From NCBI GenBank assembly GCA_001510455.1, contig LFFH01000010.1:1-24145 (forward strand): a DNA stretch of 24,145 bases, in the 5' to 3' direction. A program made the translations under genes and the position numbers. Origin of the DNA: Actinobacteria bacterium casp-actino8. Lineage in GTDB: Bacteria; Actinomycetota; Acidimicrobiia; Acidimicrobiales; Ilumatobacteraceae. This document shows, one piece after another, positions 15,856 to 23,503 of the stretch (position 1 is its first letter; every line of letters begins with the position of its first letter). The notes beneath the pieces were generated by a model. It was not told the origin of the DNA, ran no database searches, and saw only the letters and a list, made by a program, of their open reading frames with translations.

Positions 15856-15919
15856 AATTCGCCCACTCTGTAGCGCAGGTTCACCCTGGCGGTACGGAAC
15901 GCTTCAGAGTGGGCGAATT
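15856..15919. repeat. Long inverted repeat (20-bp arms, one mismatch) between Nudix and ykoF-like genes
   Basis: Arms are 15856-15875 and 15900-15919. The outer 15 bp (aattcgcccactctg and its complement) are perfect; after one mismatch four more pairs follow. The 24-nt centre holds a smaller palindrome, CAGG-TTCAC-CCTG. The left arm begins at the last base of the Nudix stop codon; the right arm ends on the first T of the downstream -10 box. No T-run follows on either strand, so it is not a textbook intrinsic terminator. It could be a transcript end, an operator, or a small REP-like mobile hairpin. Confidence 0.85.
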
Positions 15920-15924
15920 ATGGT
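15919..15924 (+). promoter_or_regulatory. Candidate -10 box of a leaderless promoter for the ykoF-like gene
   Basis: TATGGT lies 7 nt before the GTG at 15932 and decides the start of the small gene. It overlaps the ATG at 15920 and the last base of the inverted repeat, so anything bound to the repeat would cover the promoter. Confidence 0.45.
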
Positions 15925-15931
15925 GGTTGGG

Positions 15932-16168
15932 GTGTTGAGGGTCGAGTTCACGATCGAGCCGTTCGTGGAGGGTCAGCCGGGCCCGCATGTCACCGCTGCT
16001 CTCGACGCCGTTCGCGCCCTCGGCCCCGACGTCGACTTCGGCCCCTTCGGCACCTCGTTCCAGGCATCGGCCGAGCTTGCGGCGGCTTCGGTGTCGGCAC
16101 TCGTGTCGGCCGCCTACGCCCACGGTGCGACTCACGTGAGCATCCACGTCGAGAAGGTCTCGTCGTGA
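15932..16168 (+). CDS. Small YkoF/MTH1187-like putative thiamine-binding protein
   Basis: 78 aa. GTG 15932 was preferred over ATG 15920 because family members start almost directly with the strand xVEFTxEPFVEG and because the TATGGT box is then 7 nt upstream; the longer form would add four residues. The sequence LRVEFTIEPFVEGQPGPHV, then FGPFGTSFQ, then GATHVSIHVEKV, matches the single ferredoxin-like domain of the YkoF/DUF77 type, one of whose branches binds thiamine or its pyrimidine precursor. This family call is from remembered patterns. It overlaps the HTH gene by 4 nt (GTGA), so the two are translationally coupled and probably act together, the small protein perhaps as a ligand sensor or carrier. 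Confidence 0.75.
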   Translation: MLRVEFTIEPFVEGQPGPHVTAALDAVRALGPDVDFGPFGTSFQASAELAAASVSALVSAAYAHGATHVSIHVEKVSS

Positions 16169-16536
16169 ATCCCTCCGACACGTCGGTACATCCGGCGATC
16201 TCGATGATCGAACCCCTCCTCGAACTTCTCGGCTGTGAACTCGTCGAACCCGAATCCTGCGAAGCAGCCGATGTTCCTCTGCACTTCGAAGGCCGAATGG
16301 TGGGAGCGGTTCGACTTCCGGCGTTGCACGGTGCGCTCGATCGACTCATCGACACCGTCGAGCGTGAGATCGGTTGTCAGGTGATCGACATGAATCGTGA
16401 GCAGAAGCAGCTCGCTATCCGACTGCTCGACGAACGAGGTGCGTTCATCCTGCGACGAGCCGTCGAAGACGTGGCCGACGCCATCGGGGTCTCTCGAATC
16501 ACCGTCTACAACTATCTGAACGCCATTCACCGCTGA
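16165..16536 (+). CDS. Small HTH transcription regulator, YheO/DauR-like C-terminal domain
   Basis: 123 aa with a GTG start overlapping the previous stop (GTGA). The N-terminal half (about 10-70) is a small domain with alternating strands and helices, possibly a shortened ligand-binding or PAS-like part. The C-terminal half REQKQLAIRLLDERGAF, then AVEDVADAIGVSRITVYNYLN (99-119) is a clear helix-turn-helix of the kind found at the end of YheO/DauR-type regulators: the segment before VSRITVYNYL is the turn and recognition helix. It lacks the full N-terminal sensor of those regulators. Coupling with the ykoF-like gene suggests that it senses the same small molecule or partner protein. The inverted repeat just upstream of the operon is a natural candidate for its operator. 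Confidence 0.78.
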   Translation: MNPSDTSVHPAISMIEPLLELLGCELVEPESCEAADVPLHFEGRMVGAVRLPALHGALDRLIDTVEREIGCQVIDMNREQKQLAIRLLDERGAFILRRAVEDVADAIGVSRITVYNYLNAIHR

Positions 16537-16547
16537 GACATCCGAGA

Positions 16548-16553
16548 TACCGT
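16548..16553 (+). promoter_or_regulatory. Candidate -10 box of a leaderless promoter for the HAD gene
   Basis: TACCGT lies 7 nt before the ATG at 16561, within the 24-nt gap after the HTH gene. No ribosome-binding site precedes the ATG. Confidence 0.45.
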
Positions 16554-16560
16554 TGGATGC

Positions 16561-17265
16561 ATGAAGTCCTTCGACGTCGTTGCGTTCGACGCCGACGACA
16601 CGTTGTGGCACAGCGAGGACGGTTTTCGGGCTGCTGAACATCGGTTCTACGAACTCCTCGAACCGTACGCGTCCACCGGCACGAGTGTTCGTGACGCCCT
16701 CACGGCCATGGAGCGGGCCAATCTTCCGATCTACGGCTACGGCGTGAAAGCCTTCGGCCTCTCGATGGTCGAAGCCGCTCTGACGATCGGCCAGGAGCGC
16801 GTGCCGACGAGTGTCTTCGCCGAGATCGTCGACATCACCCGCGACCTCATGCTGGCCCCGGTTCGACTTCTTCCCGACGTCTCCACTGTTCTCGATGCCG
16901 TCGGATCGCACTTTCGGGTCGTGATGATCACTAAGGGTGACCTCATCCATCAGACCCGGAAGGTCTCGACGAGCGGTCTGCAACATCTCTTCACACACGT
17001 GGAGATCGTTCTCGAGAAGGATGTCGAGACCTATTCGCGTGTGGTGAGAGAGCTCGATGTCGATCCGGCCCGCTTCCTCATGGTTGGGAACTCGGTGAAG
17101 AGTGACGTCTTGCCCGTACTCGGGATCGGTGGGCACGCGGTACACGTTCCGTATCCGCATCTCTGGGAACTCGAACGAGCCGAGGAACTCCCGTCCGGCG
17201 ATCGATTCACCGAACTCGGCAACCTTCGGGATCTGCCCATTTGGTTGGAAATTCGGGCACACTGA
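16561..17265 (+). CDS. HAD-superfamily hydrolase
   Basis: 234 aa. All four HAD motifs are visible: motif I FDADDTLW with nucleophile D10 and general acid D12; motif II in VMITKGD (T124); motif III Lys in LEKDVETY (K153); motif IV GNSVKSD (D182). A helical cap lies between residues 20 and 95, so it is a C1-cap enzyme, similar in layout to YjjG-type phosphatases. It is expected to dephosphorylate a small phosphorylated metabolite or nucleotide in the cytoplasm. It stops 4 nt before the MscS-type channel start, so the two are probably co-transcribed. No reason for that pairing is evident in the sequence. Confidence 0.92.
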   Translation: MKSFDVVAFDADDTLWHSEDGFRAAEHRFYELLEPYASTGTSVRDALTAMERANLPIYGYGVKAFGLSMVEAALTIGQERVPTSVFAEIVDITRDLMLAPVRLLPDVSTVLDAVGSHFRVVMITKGDLIHQTRKVSTSGLQHLFTHVEIVLEKDVETYSRVVRELDVDPARFLMVGNSVKSDVLPVLGIGGHAVHVPYPHLWELERAEELPSGDRFTELGNLRDLPIWLEIRAH

Positions 17266-17269
17266 CGGC

Positions 17270-18160
17270 GTGATGTCGTTGTTGAGCACCTTGAGTCCGT
17301 CCCCGGACGAGACCTCGGCGAGTGAGGTGATGTCGAGGCCTCTACTCGTCGTCATCATCGTCGTGGGTGCGATGATCACGACCCGACTCACTCATCTCAC
17401 GGTTCGGAGAGTCGTCCGTCGAGTCTCGCAGCGGAGTGCGAACAACCCGTCGCGCTGGTGGCGCACTCGAATTCGCTACGGAGAATACGAATCGGCCGAA
17501 ATCGGTGAGAGTCGCCGTCAGCAGCGAGCCGATGCCGCAGCTCGCATGATCCATCACGTGTTCGCCGTCTTCCTCTGGATCGGTGTTCTGATCGCCGTGT
17601 TTCACGTGCTCGAACTCGACGCGGCGTTCTTCTTGTCGAGTGCCGGATTCATCGGTGCTGGTCTGGCGATCGGTGGTCAGCACAAGGTCAACGACTATCT
17701 CACCGGCCTGTCGGTTCTCGTCGAGGATCGCTACGGCATCGGCGACGAGATCGAAGTATCGACCGGCTTCACCAACGGTGTTCGTGGCAACGTCGAACAC
17801 ATCGGTCTCGTCTCCACTCGTGTGCGTGACGGCTTCAGCACGGTTCACATGCCGCACAGCGCCTTGTTGTCGGTGCGCAATCTGAGCCAGGAACCCATCG
17901 AGACTCGACTCGCCATCCAGGTCCCCGGTGATTTCGATCGGGCCGACGTGGCCTCACGCGCCGCCGAGACGATCCGAGAACTGGCCGGGACGCCTCACCT
18001 CACCGATGTCGTCCTGGTGCGGGACGTTGCATCGGCCACGCCGATCGAGGGGCACGACCAACTCGAGTTGAAGGTCGTCACGGCCAAGCCGCTGTCACCT
18101 CACGAGCGAGAGATTCTCGTTCGACGCACCGAAGAACGTCTGAACGCCCAGGACGGCTGA
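17270..18160 (+). CDS. MscS-family mechanosensitive ion channel
   Basis: 296 aa. GTG 17270 is followed directly by ATG 17273; either may be used, and ATG 17330 (MSRPLL) is a further option near the first helix. A longer frame to 17102 overlaps the HAD gene and is rejected. Membrane helices are at about 23-41, 95-113 and 119-137. The third, pore-lining helix with SSAGFIGAGLAIGGQHKVNDYL and the following LVEDRYGIGDEIEV are the MscS signature, ahead of the beta domain with NGVRGNVEHIGLVSTRVRDGFSTVHMPHSALL. The size is close to that of E. coli MscS. It should release solutes on hypo-osmotic shock. Hydrophilic residues 45-92 form a charged loop between helices 1 and 2. Confidence 0.93.
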   Translation: MMSLLSTLSPSPDETSASEVMSRPLLVVIIVVGAMITTRLTHLTVRRVVRRVSQRSANNPSRWWRTRIRYGEYESAEIGESRRQQRADAAARMIHHVFAVFLWIGVLIAVFHVLELDAAFFLSSAGFIGAGLAIGGQHKVNDYLTGLSVLVEDRYGIGDEIEVSTGFTNGVRGNVEHIGLVSTRVRDGFSTVHMPHSALLSVRNLSQEPIETRLAIQVPGDFDRADVASRAAETIRELAGTPHLTDVVLVRDVASATPIEGHDQLELKVVTAKPLSPHEREILVRRTEERLNAQDG

Positions 18161-18170
18161 TCTCGGCGAG

Positions 18171-18176
18171 TACGTT
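18171..18176 (+). promoter_or_regulatory. Candidate -10 box and short leader for the fucosidase gene
   Basis: TACGTT lies shortly after the MscS stop, and a GGGGGAG ribosome-binding sequence sits just before ATG 18208. The transcript would then have a leader of about 25 nt, unlike the leaderless genes nearby. The TTG at 18175 opens the same frame but overlaps the -10 box, so it is not favoured. Confidence 0.4.
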
Positions 18177-18207
18177 GACCTCGACGTTCAGGGCGACGGG
18201 GGGAGCC

Positions 18208-19542
18208 ATGTACACAGCAGACTTCGAATCGTTGAGCACGCATCCCGTGCCCGCATGGTTCGACGACGCCAAGTTCGGTGTGTTCGCCCATTGGACGGTC
18301 GGATCGGTGCCCGCTTTCGCACCCGTGGGAAGTGATCCGTTCACCTTGGCGCGAGAGCACGGGGAGGAGATGGCGTTCAGCCACACGCCGTATGCCGAGT
18401 GGTACTGGAACTCGATCTCGATACCGGGATCACCGGCCGAGATCCACCACCGCGAGGTTCTCGGTTCGCCCGACTACTCGACCTTCGTCGACACGTTCTT
18501 GACCCGGGCCAAGGAATGGGATCCGGCTCATTGGGAAGATCTCTTCCGACGTTCGGGAGCGAAGTACTGCGTGTTCGTCACCAAACACCACGACGGTGTC
18601 CTCTTCTGGCCGTCGGAGATTCCGAATCCGACTCATGGCACGCGTTGGCAGTCGGAACGGGACCTCGTGGGTGAGTGCGCGTCGGCTGCTCGGCGGGCAG
18701 GAATGCGATTCGGCGTGTACTACTCGGGTGGAATCGATTGGACGTTCCAGGGTCTCGGTATCAAGAGTTGGTCGACGCTCTTCTCGGCGATCCCGCAGGA
18801 CGATGGCTATCTCGCCTACGCCGATGCCCACTGGCGTGAACTCATCGCTCGCTATCGCCCCGATGTTCTGTGGAACGACATCGGATATCCGCGCTTCGGT
18901 GAAGGTGCCGCCCCGCTCATGGCCGACTTCTACAACCAGAATCCCGACGGTGTGGTGAACGATCGATTCGACCTCCTCGGTGTGATCCAGGGTCGGAGTC
19001 ACGCCGACTTCGGTACTCCCGAATACACGACGCGTCCTATGGATGCGACGAAGAAGTTCGAGGTGTGTCGTGGTATCGGTACCAGCTTCGGATACACACA
19101 ATTCGAGAATGCATCCACCTATATTCCGATCGACGAATTGATCAGGATGTTCGTCGACATCGTTGCCGATGGTGGCAACTTGCTCCTCAATTTCGGCGCG
19201 ATGCCAGGGGGGTACGTCCCGTGGGAGCAACAGCTCCGCCTCATGGCCATCGGTGAATGGTTGACGATCAACGGCGCGGCGATCTACGGCAGTCGTCCGC
19301 ACGAGACGACCAAGCTCGAGACCGACGACGGTGTTCCGGTCCGCCTCACTCGCGGTTCTGACGGATGTACCTACGCGATCGTTTGCGGCCGGCCCGACGG
19401 TGCGGCGATCACGATCGATGGTTTGCCACCCGGTGAGGTCTCATGGTTGTTGGACGACGGTCGGGTGACTCGCCGAGGGGACGTACTGACACTCCCGACT
19501 CGACCCGATGACACGCCGGCCTGGACTCTTCGAATCTCGTGA
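18208..19542 (+). CDS. GH29 alpha-L-fucosidase
   Basis: 444 aa. The ATG at 18208 is preceded by GGGGGAG and gives the usual N-terminus, with WFDDAKFGVFAHWTVGSVP at 17-35. The catalytic TIM barrel includes TKHHDGVLFWPS (125-136) and DVLWNDIGYP, where D224 sits at the position of the GH29 nucleophile. E273 in FGTPEY is a candidate acid/base; this residue is less conserved in the family. The last 75 residues or so form a beta domain. No signal peptide is present, so it should act in the cytoplasm on imported fucosylated oligosaccharides. It faces the minus-strand MBL and GH3 genes with a 5-nt gap. A sulfatase lies further along, together suggesting fucose-rich, perhaps sulfated glycans. Confidence 0.94.
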   Translation: MYTADFESLSTHPVPAWFDDAKFGVFAHWTVGSVPAFAPVGSDPFTLAREHGEEMAFSHTPYAEWYWNSISIPGSPAEIHHREVLGSPDYSTFVDTFLTRAKEWDPAHWEDLFRRSGAKYCVFVTKHHDGVLFWPSEIPNPTHGTRWQSERDLVGECASAARRAGMRFGVYYSGGIDWTFQGLGIKSWSTLFSAIPQDDGYLAYADAHWRELIARYRPDVLWNDIGYPRFGEGAAPLMADFYNQNPDGVVNDRFDLLGVIQGRSHADFGTPEYTTRPMDATKKFEVCRGIGTSFGYTQFENASTYIPIDELIRMFVDIVADGGNLLLNFGAMPGGYVPWEQQLRLMAIGEWLTINGAAIYGSRPHETTKLETDDGVPVRLTRGSDGCTYAIVCGRPDGAAITIDGLPPGEVSWLLDDGRVTRRGDVLTLPTRPDDTPAWTLRIS

Positions 19543-19547
19543 TCGGG

Positions 19548-20330
19548 TCAGCGTCCCGATGTCACATCGAGCCAGTCGCGAGGTCGTAATTCGACCAGAC
19601 GACGAGTTCCGACCAGACGCCGACGCAACTTCTTCGAACCCCGACCGGTGAAGTAGATCGACTTCTGCCATCGGGTCATGTCACGGCGGGGGTCAGTGGC
19701 CGTGGGAACGATCGCTCGAGCACCGCAGGCGGCTGCGGTGGCGGCAGTCCGTCGAAGTCCTGAGGTCACCGGCAGAACGATCGCCGTGACCGAGACCGTC
19801 GGAAGGATGGCCACGTCGATCGGCGAGATCGACCGGGCGACTCGCACAGTGGGTTGATGGGGTTCCAACCACACCCTTCCGACACTCGAACCGTCGGGAT
19901 CGACACCTTCGATGAGATAACCCTGAGCGATGAATCCGAGGGGCAGGCCGCATCGAGTGGGCGTGACACGGATGGCACCACCTTCGGGTGCTGCGAACTC
20001 GAAGGTCCGACCAGGTGATGCCACGTGAGTCGAGGTACAACCGGCGGTTCGAGCGGCCTTGGCGGCCTTCACCGGACCCCACACCGGAACGTCGACGAAT
20101 CGTTGCAGCGTCTCGGGTCGAAGATGATCGTCGACCGACGTACAGAGAATCACGGCGGAGATCGTTCCCGCCTCGCGTCGTAGATCGTCCCATGTGACGA
20201 AACCGGTTCCATGGACGCGATTAAAGACCCCTGAGATCGCATCGGATGTCAGCCACGGGTCGATGAGGATCGACGTCCCGCGATGGATGACTTGCCAACT
20301 CTGATAATCGTCGAGTCGCCGAAGGAACAT
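19548..20330 (-). CDS. MBL-fold (UlaG-like) protein lacking the HxH metal ligands
   Basis: 260 aa. The ATG at 20330 shares one base with the GH3 stop codon (TGATG), showing translational coupling; the longer frame upstream is antisense-like sequence within GH3 and is rejected. The N-terminus HRGTSILIDPWLT is typical of MBL-fold proteins of the UlaG/COG2220 kind. Where HxHxDH should follow, the sequence reads TSVDDH (64-69) within LCTSVDDHLRPETL, so only Asp and His remain. The remaining body, with GYLIEGVD and RVWLEPH, fits the beta-sandwich core. It may be a non-metal or altered-metal member; relatives with DDH-type motifs are known from cyanobacteria and plants as I recall. Its role beside GH3 is unknown. 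Confidence 0.78.
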   Translation of the reverse strand: MFLRRLDDYQSWQVIHRGTSILIDPWLTSDAISGVFNRVHGTGFVTWDDLRREAGTISAVILCTSVDDHLRPETLQRFVDVPVWGPVKAAKAARTAGCTSTHVASPGRTFEFAAPEGGAIRVTPTRCGLPLGFIAQGYLIEGVDPDGSSVGRVWLEPHQPTVRVARSISPIDVAILPTVSVTAIVLPVTSGLRRTAATAAACGARAIVPTATDPRRDMTRWQKSIYFTGRGSKKLRRRLVGTRRLVELRPRDWLDVTSGR

Positions 20331-22822
20331 CAGTGAGGCTCCGAGGATCGGTCGTCGTCGATCGTGAGGGTTGCCGTGGCATCGATGTGGATGGACGACG
20401 AAGCGACACGAATGTCGTATCGACCGGGCTCGACGTACCATCCGTCGGGTCGCCAGTAGGCGAATGCACGGGGAGCGAGTTCGATGCGGACGTTTCGGGA
20501 TTCGCCGGGCGAGAGATCGACTTTGGCGAATCCCTTCAGTTCTTGCACCGGGCGAATCACCGAGCTCCGATGTGGCGCCACGTACACCTGCACCACATGG
20601 GTCCCCGTTCGTGACCCGATGTTGGTCACGGAAACACTCACCGTGACGGAGTCGTGGCGAGAGCACGTCTCGCGATCGAGAGCCACCGAATCGATTCGGA
20701 AGTCGGTGTACGACAGGCCGTGACCGAACTCGTATCGGACCGGTAGGAGCCTCGAGTCGTACCAACGGTGTCCGATGAAGAGACCTTCACCGTAACGAAC
20801 CTCACCGTTCTCACCGGGGAAGTTACCGAAGGCCGGCGTGTGCTCGATACGGAGAGGAATCGTGGTGGGGAGACGTCCGCCGGGATCGGATTCGCCGGTC
20901 AGCACGTCGGCGACGGCCGGCCCCATCTCTTGGCCTCCGAACCAGATCTGGACGACGGCTGGAACCTCGTCGACCCACGACATGTCGACGGGTGAACCGG
21001 AGTTGACGAGGACGACGGTGCGTGGGTTGACAGCAGCGACGGCACGAATGAGTTCGGCTTGGCGGCCGGGAAGATCGAGTGAAGCTCGATCGTGACCTTC
21101 GCTCTCCCAGTCGTCGTTGGTTCCCACCACGACGATTGCCACGTCGCACGTCGCCGCCAGATCCCGTGCTTCGATCACGGGATCGGTGGTCTCGACACGT
21201 CGCAGTCCGATCCGTGCACCGTGGGCCCACTGACGATCGAGGGCATCGCACTCCAGAACGACCTGGTGGGACCGTCCGGCTTCGAGTTCGACGTCGGCGG
21301 TCAGTTCTTGACGGAACAATCCGAAGAAGGTGTCACCGGGTGGAGGCAACTCGGTTCCGTCGATCACGAGCTGTCCGTCGACGAAGAGTCGGCAGGGGCT
21401 CGCTTCGATGAGCGAGAAGGTGTGCAGTCCACCGGTCTCGACCACGAGAGACGAATGAGCCGACAGATCGAAGCCGGAGATCGGAACACCGTCGTCCTGA
21501 CGTGCGATCAGGACGACACGCCCATCGGGACGACGAAGAGTCGCCAAGCGTTCTCCCGAGCCACGGTCGTCGATGCGGACCTCGAAACCCGGTCGACCGT
21601 CCGGTGCGATCAGGCGATGGCTGTCGATCACCGGAACCGTCTTGTCGATCGAACAACCGTGAGCGTGACGGATCGTGATCGAGTCTCCGAAGTGTTCACG
21701 AAGAGCGTCGACGATCGGAGTCTCGTGATGGGGAAGAACCTCGGCCGAGCCACCGCCCATGATGCGGGCCCGCTCGGCATTCGGCCCGATGACGGCGATG
21801 GTCGACAACGACGCTCGGTCGAGAGGCAGAACGGTGACTCCGTCGACTGGCTCGTTGCGGAGCAGGACCATCGAGGAAGCCGAGGCCCGTCGTGCGAGTC
21901 GTCGATGCTCGGGCAGATCGACGGCTATTGATTCGGTCGGCGGGTCGTCGAGAGCTCCGAGCCGTTCGAAAACTCCGAGGAGAGTTCGCGCCGCGCGATC
22001 GAGTTCGAATTCGTCGACTCGCCCTTCTTTCACGGATTCGGCGAGAACCTTTCCGTAAGCGCGTGGTGGAGCCGGCATCTCGAGGTCGAGTCCGGCGTGC
22101 GCGCCACCCTCGGTGGTGACACTGGCGAACCAATCGGTGACCACGAAACCTTCGAAACCCCATTCGCCGCGAAGTACGTCGGACAACAGCCACTCGTGCT
22201 CAGCACAGAAGGTTCCGTTCATCCGGTTGTAGGCGGTCATGATTCCGAGGGAGCCGCCCTCTCGTACCGCCATCTCGAACGGAAGCAGATAGACCTCGCG
22301 CAGAGTTCGCTCGTCGATCACACTGTTGATCGTCATTCGTTCGAACTCGGCGTCGTTGCCGACGAAGTGCTTGACCGTCGTAGCACAACCTTCGGATTGC
22401 ACTCCGCGTACGTAGGCCGCCGCGAGTCGGCCCGACAGGAGAGGATCCTCCGAGAAGCATTCGAAGGCCCGCCCGAACAGTGGTGAGCGATGAAGGTTGA
22501 CGGTGGGGGCCAGCAACACTCGCGCACCCTTGGTGCGCGTCTGATGACCGACTGCTCGCCCGAGTTCCTCCACGAGTTCGGGGTCGAACGTCGCTCCGAG
22601 GGCCGAACCACATGGAATGCACAGAGTTGCGACCTGTTGTCCGAGTCCGGGGACGAACGGTCCGCGCGCTCCGGCCGGACCGTCGGTGAGGGTCACGCTC
22701 GGTAGGCCCGCGCGTTCGACCGGTTGGGTCGTCCACATGGTGGCACCCGTCGTGAGCGAGGCCTTCTCGTCGATCGAGAGGTCGGCGACGACTGCGTCGA
22801 TGTCGCGTCCCCCCGTCGTCAT
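20330..22822 (-). CDS. GH3 beta-glycosidase with PA14 and fibronectin III-like domains
   Basis: 830 aa. The N-terminal barrel (about 10-290) contains the substrate-binding KHFVGND (151-157) and nucleophile D230 in VVTDWFA. The alpha/beta sandwich follows at 315-660, interrupted by a PA14-like insert (about 410-540). GTNDDWESEGHDR (567-579) holds the likely acid/base Glu. A fibronectin III-like domain closes the protein (about 725-795). This order is that of PA14-bearing beta-glucosidases. No signal peptide is present, so it is probably cytoplasmic and acts on imported oligosaccharides; beta-glucoside, beta-xyloside or other specificity cannot be decided. CACAAT 6 nt before the ATG may be a weak leaderless -10 box. 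It is coupled to the downstream MBL-fold gene and lies 18 nt after the TIGR03085-like gene. Confidence 0.94.
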   Translation of the reverse strand: MTTGGRDIDAVVADLSIDEKASLTTGATMWTTQPVERAGLPSVTLTDGPAGARGPFVPGLGQQVATLCIPCGSALGATFDPELVEELGRAVGHQTRTKGARVLLAPTVNLHRSPLFGRAFECFSEDPLLSGRLAAAYVRGVQSEGCATTVKHFVGNDAEFERMTINSVIDERTLREVYLLPFEMAVREGGSLGIMTAYNRMNGTFCAEHEWLLSDVLRGEWGFEGFVVTDWFASVTTEGGAHAGLDLEMPAPPRAYGKVLAESVKEGRVDEFELDRAARTLLGVFERLGALDDPPTESIAVDLPEHRRLARRASASSMVLLRNEPVDGVTVLPLDRASLSTIAVIGPNAERARIMGGGSAEVLPHHETPIVDALREHFGDSITIRHAHGCSIDKTVPVIDSHRLIAPDGRPGFEVRIDDRGSGERLATLRRPDGRVVLIARQDDGVPISGFDLSAHSSLVVETGGLHTFSLIEASPCRLFVDGQLVIDGTELPPPGDTFFGLFRQELTADVELEAGRSHQVVLECDALDRQWAHGARIGLRRVETTDPVIEARDLAATCDVAIVVVGTNDDWESEGHDRASLDLPGRQAELIRAVAAVNPRTVVLVNSGSPVDMSWVDEVPAVVQIWFGGQEMGPAVADVLTGESDPGGRLPTTIPLRIEHTPAFGNFPGENGEVRYGEGLFIGHRWYDSRLLPVRYEFGHGLSYTDFRIDSVALDRETCSRHDSVTVSVSVTNIGSRTGTHVVQVYVAPHRSSVIRPVQELKGFAKVDLSPGESRNVRIELAPRAFAYWRPDGWYVEPGRYDIRVASSSIHIDATATLTIDDDRSSEPH

Positions 22823-22840
22823 GATCTCATTGTGTCAGTT

Positions 22841-23479
22841 CTAGATGCCGAACTTCGTCGCCTTGAGTTGCTCGATCGCTTCGGCCGGCCCGTCGAATTC
22901 CACTTCGGAGACCGACGAACGTCCGTACAGGAAAAGAACGATCTCGCCGGGCGAACCCGACAGAGTCACCGATGGCTGACCCTTCTTGGCGATCACCTCG
23001 TCGTAGCCGTTCATCGAGAGCACCAGTCCGACCGGAGTGCGACGGGCGAGCAACTTCGCTCCTCGTCGGAGAAGTCGAACCAGTGACGCCTCGACGGCCG
23101 GATCGACATCGGGGGCGTGGGACCCGGTTCGTGCACGGCGAACGTCTTCGAGATGGACGAAGAATTCGATCGTGTTGGCGAGATCGTCGACCCGCGAAAG
23201 ACGCATCGGGGAGAAGCGAGGAGGTCCGGAACGAACCTGGTCGACCAGTTCGGGCCAGGGTCGGGACGCGGTTCGCTTCCGGATCCGTTCGCCGTACGAG
23301 GCCGCCGCTTGCACCATGATGCCGGCCGCGGCGTCGGGTCGTGTCTCGCGAACCACCAGGTGGGCGGCCAGGTCACGAGTCGTCCAACCCTCACAGAGGG
23401 TCGGTGCGTCGGGTCCGATGGCGTCGAACAGGTCGCACAGTTCGTGGCGAAGACGAGCGGCGACGTTGGTTCTGGTCAT
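22841..23479 (-). CDS. TIGR03083/TIGR03085-like maleylpyruvate isomerase-family (DinB-fold) protein
   Basis: 212 aa. The ATG at 23479 has AAGGAG 5-6 nt upstream, a clear ribosome-binding site, as expected of an internal operon gene. The N-terminus RLRHELCDLFDAIGPDAPTLCEGWTTRDLAAHLVVRE is the hallmark of the DinB-like metal-binding group common in Actinobacteria; the His of LAAHLVV and further His of VHLEDVRR would be metal ligands. The C-terminal GSPGEIVLFLYGR is also typical. These proteins are thought to be thiol-dependent (mycothiol) transferases or isomerases, but most are uncharacterised. It lies 24 nt after the sulfatase stop and 18 nt before GH3, so it is likely in the same transcript. 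Confidence 0.9.
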   Translation of the reverse strand: MTRTNVAARLRHELCDLFDAIGPDAPTLCEGWTTRDLAAHLVVRETRPDAAAGIMVQAAASYGERIRKRTASRPWPELVDQVRSGPPRFSPMRLSRVDDLANTIEFFVHLEDVRRARTGSHAPDVDPAVEASLVRLLRRGAKLLARRTPVGLVLSMNGYDEVIAKKGQPSVTLSGSPGEIVLFLYGRSSVSEVEFDGPAEAIEQLKATKFGI

Positions 23480-23503
23480 GGGCGGCTCCTTCGTTCGTCG
23501 TGT

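Noticed and set aside
15856..15919. Classical intrinsic terminator
   Set aside because: The stem is strong but no T-tract follows on either strand; the end-of-transcript role is left open.
15856..15931. TPP riboswitch ahead of the ykoF-like gene
   Set aside because: No thi-box-like conserved loops are visible and the region is a simple inverted repeat; the start appears leaderless.
17102..17269. Longer MscS start inside the HAD gene
   Set aside because: The extra residues are an alternate-frame reading of the HAD C-terminus and have no membrane character.
20331..20765. 145-residue N-terminal extension of the MBL-fold protein
   Set aside because: It lies wholly within the GH3 gene in another frame, is Arg/Pro/Ser-rich and unlike any MBL N-terminus; the TGATG overlap marks the real start.
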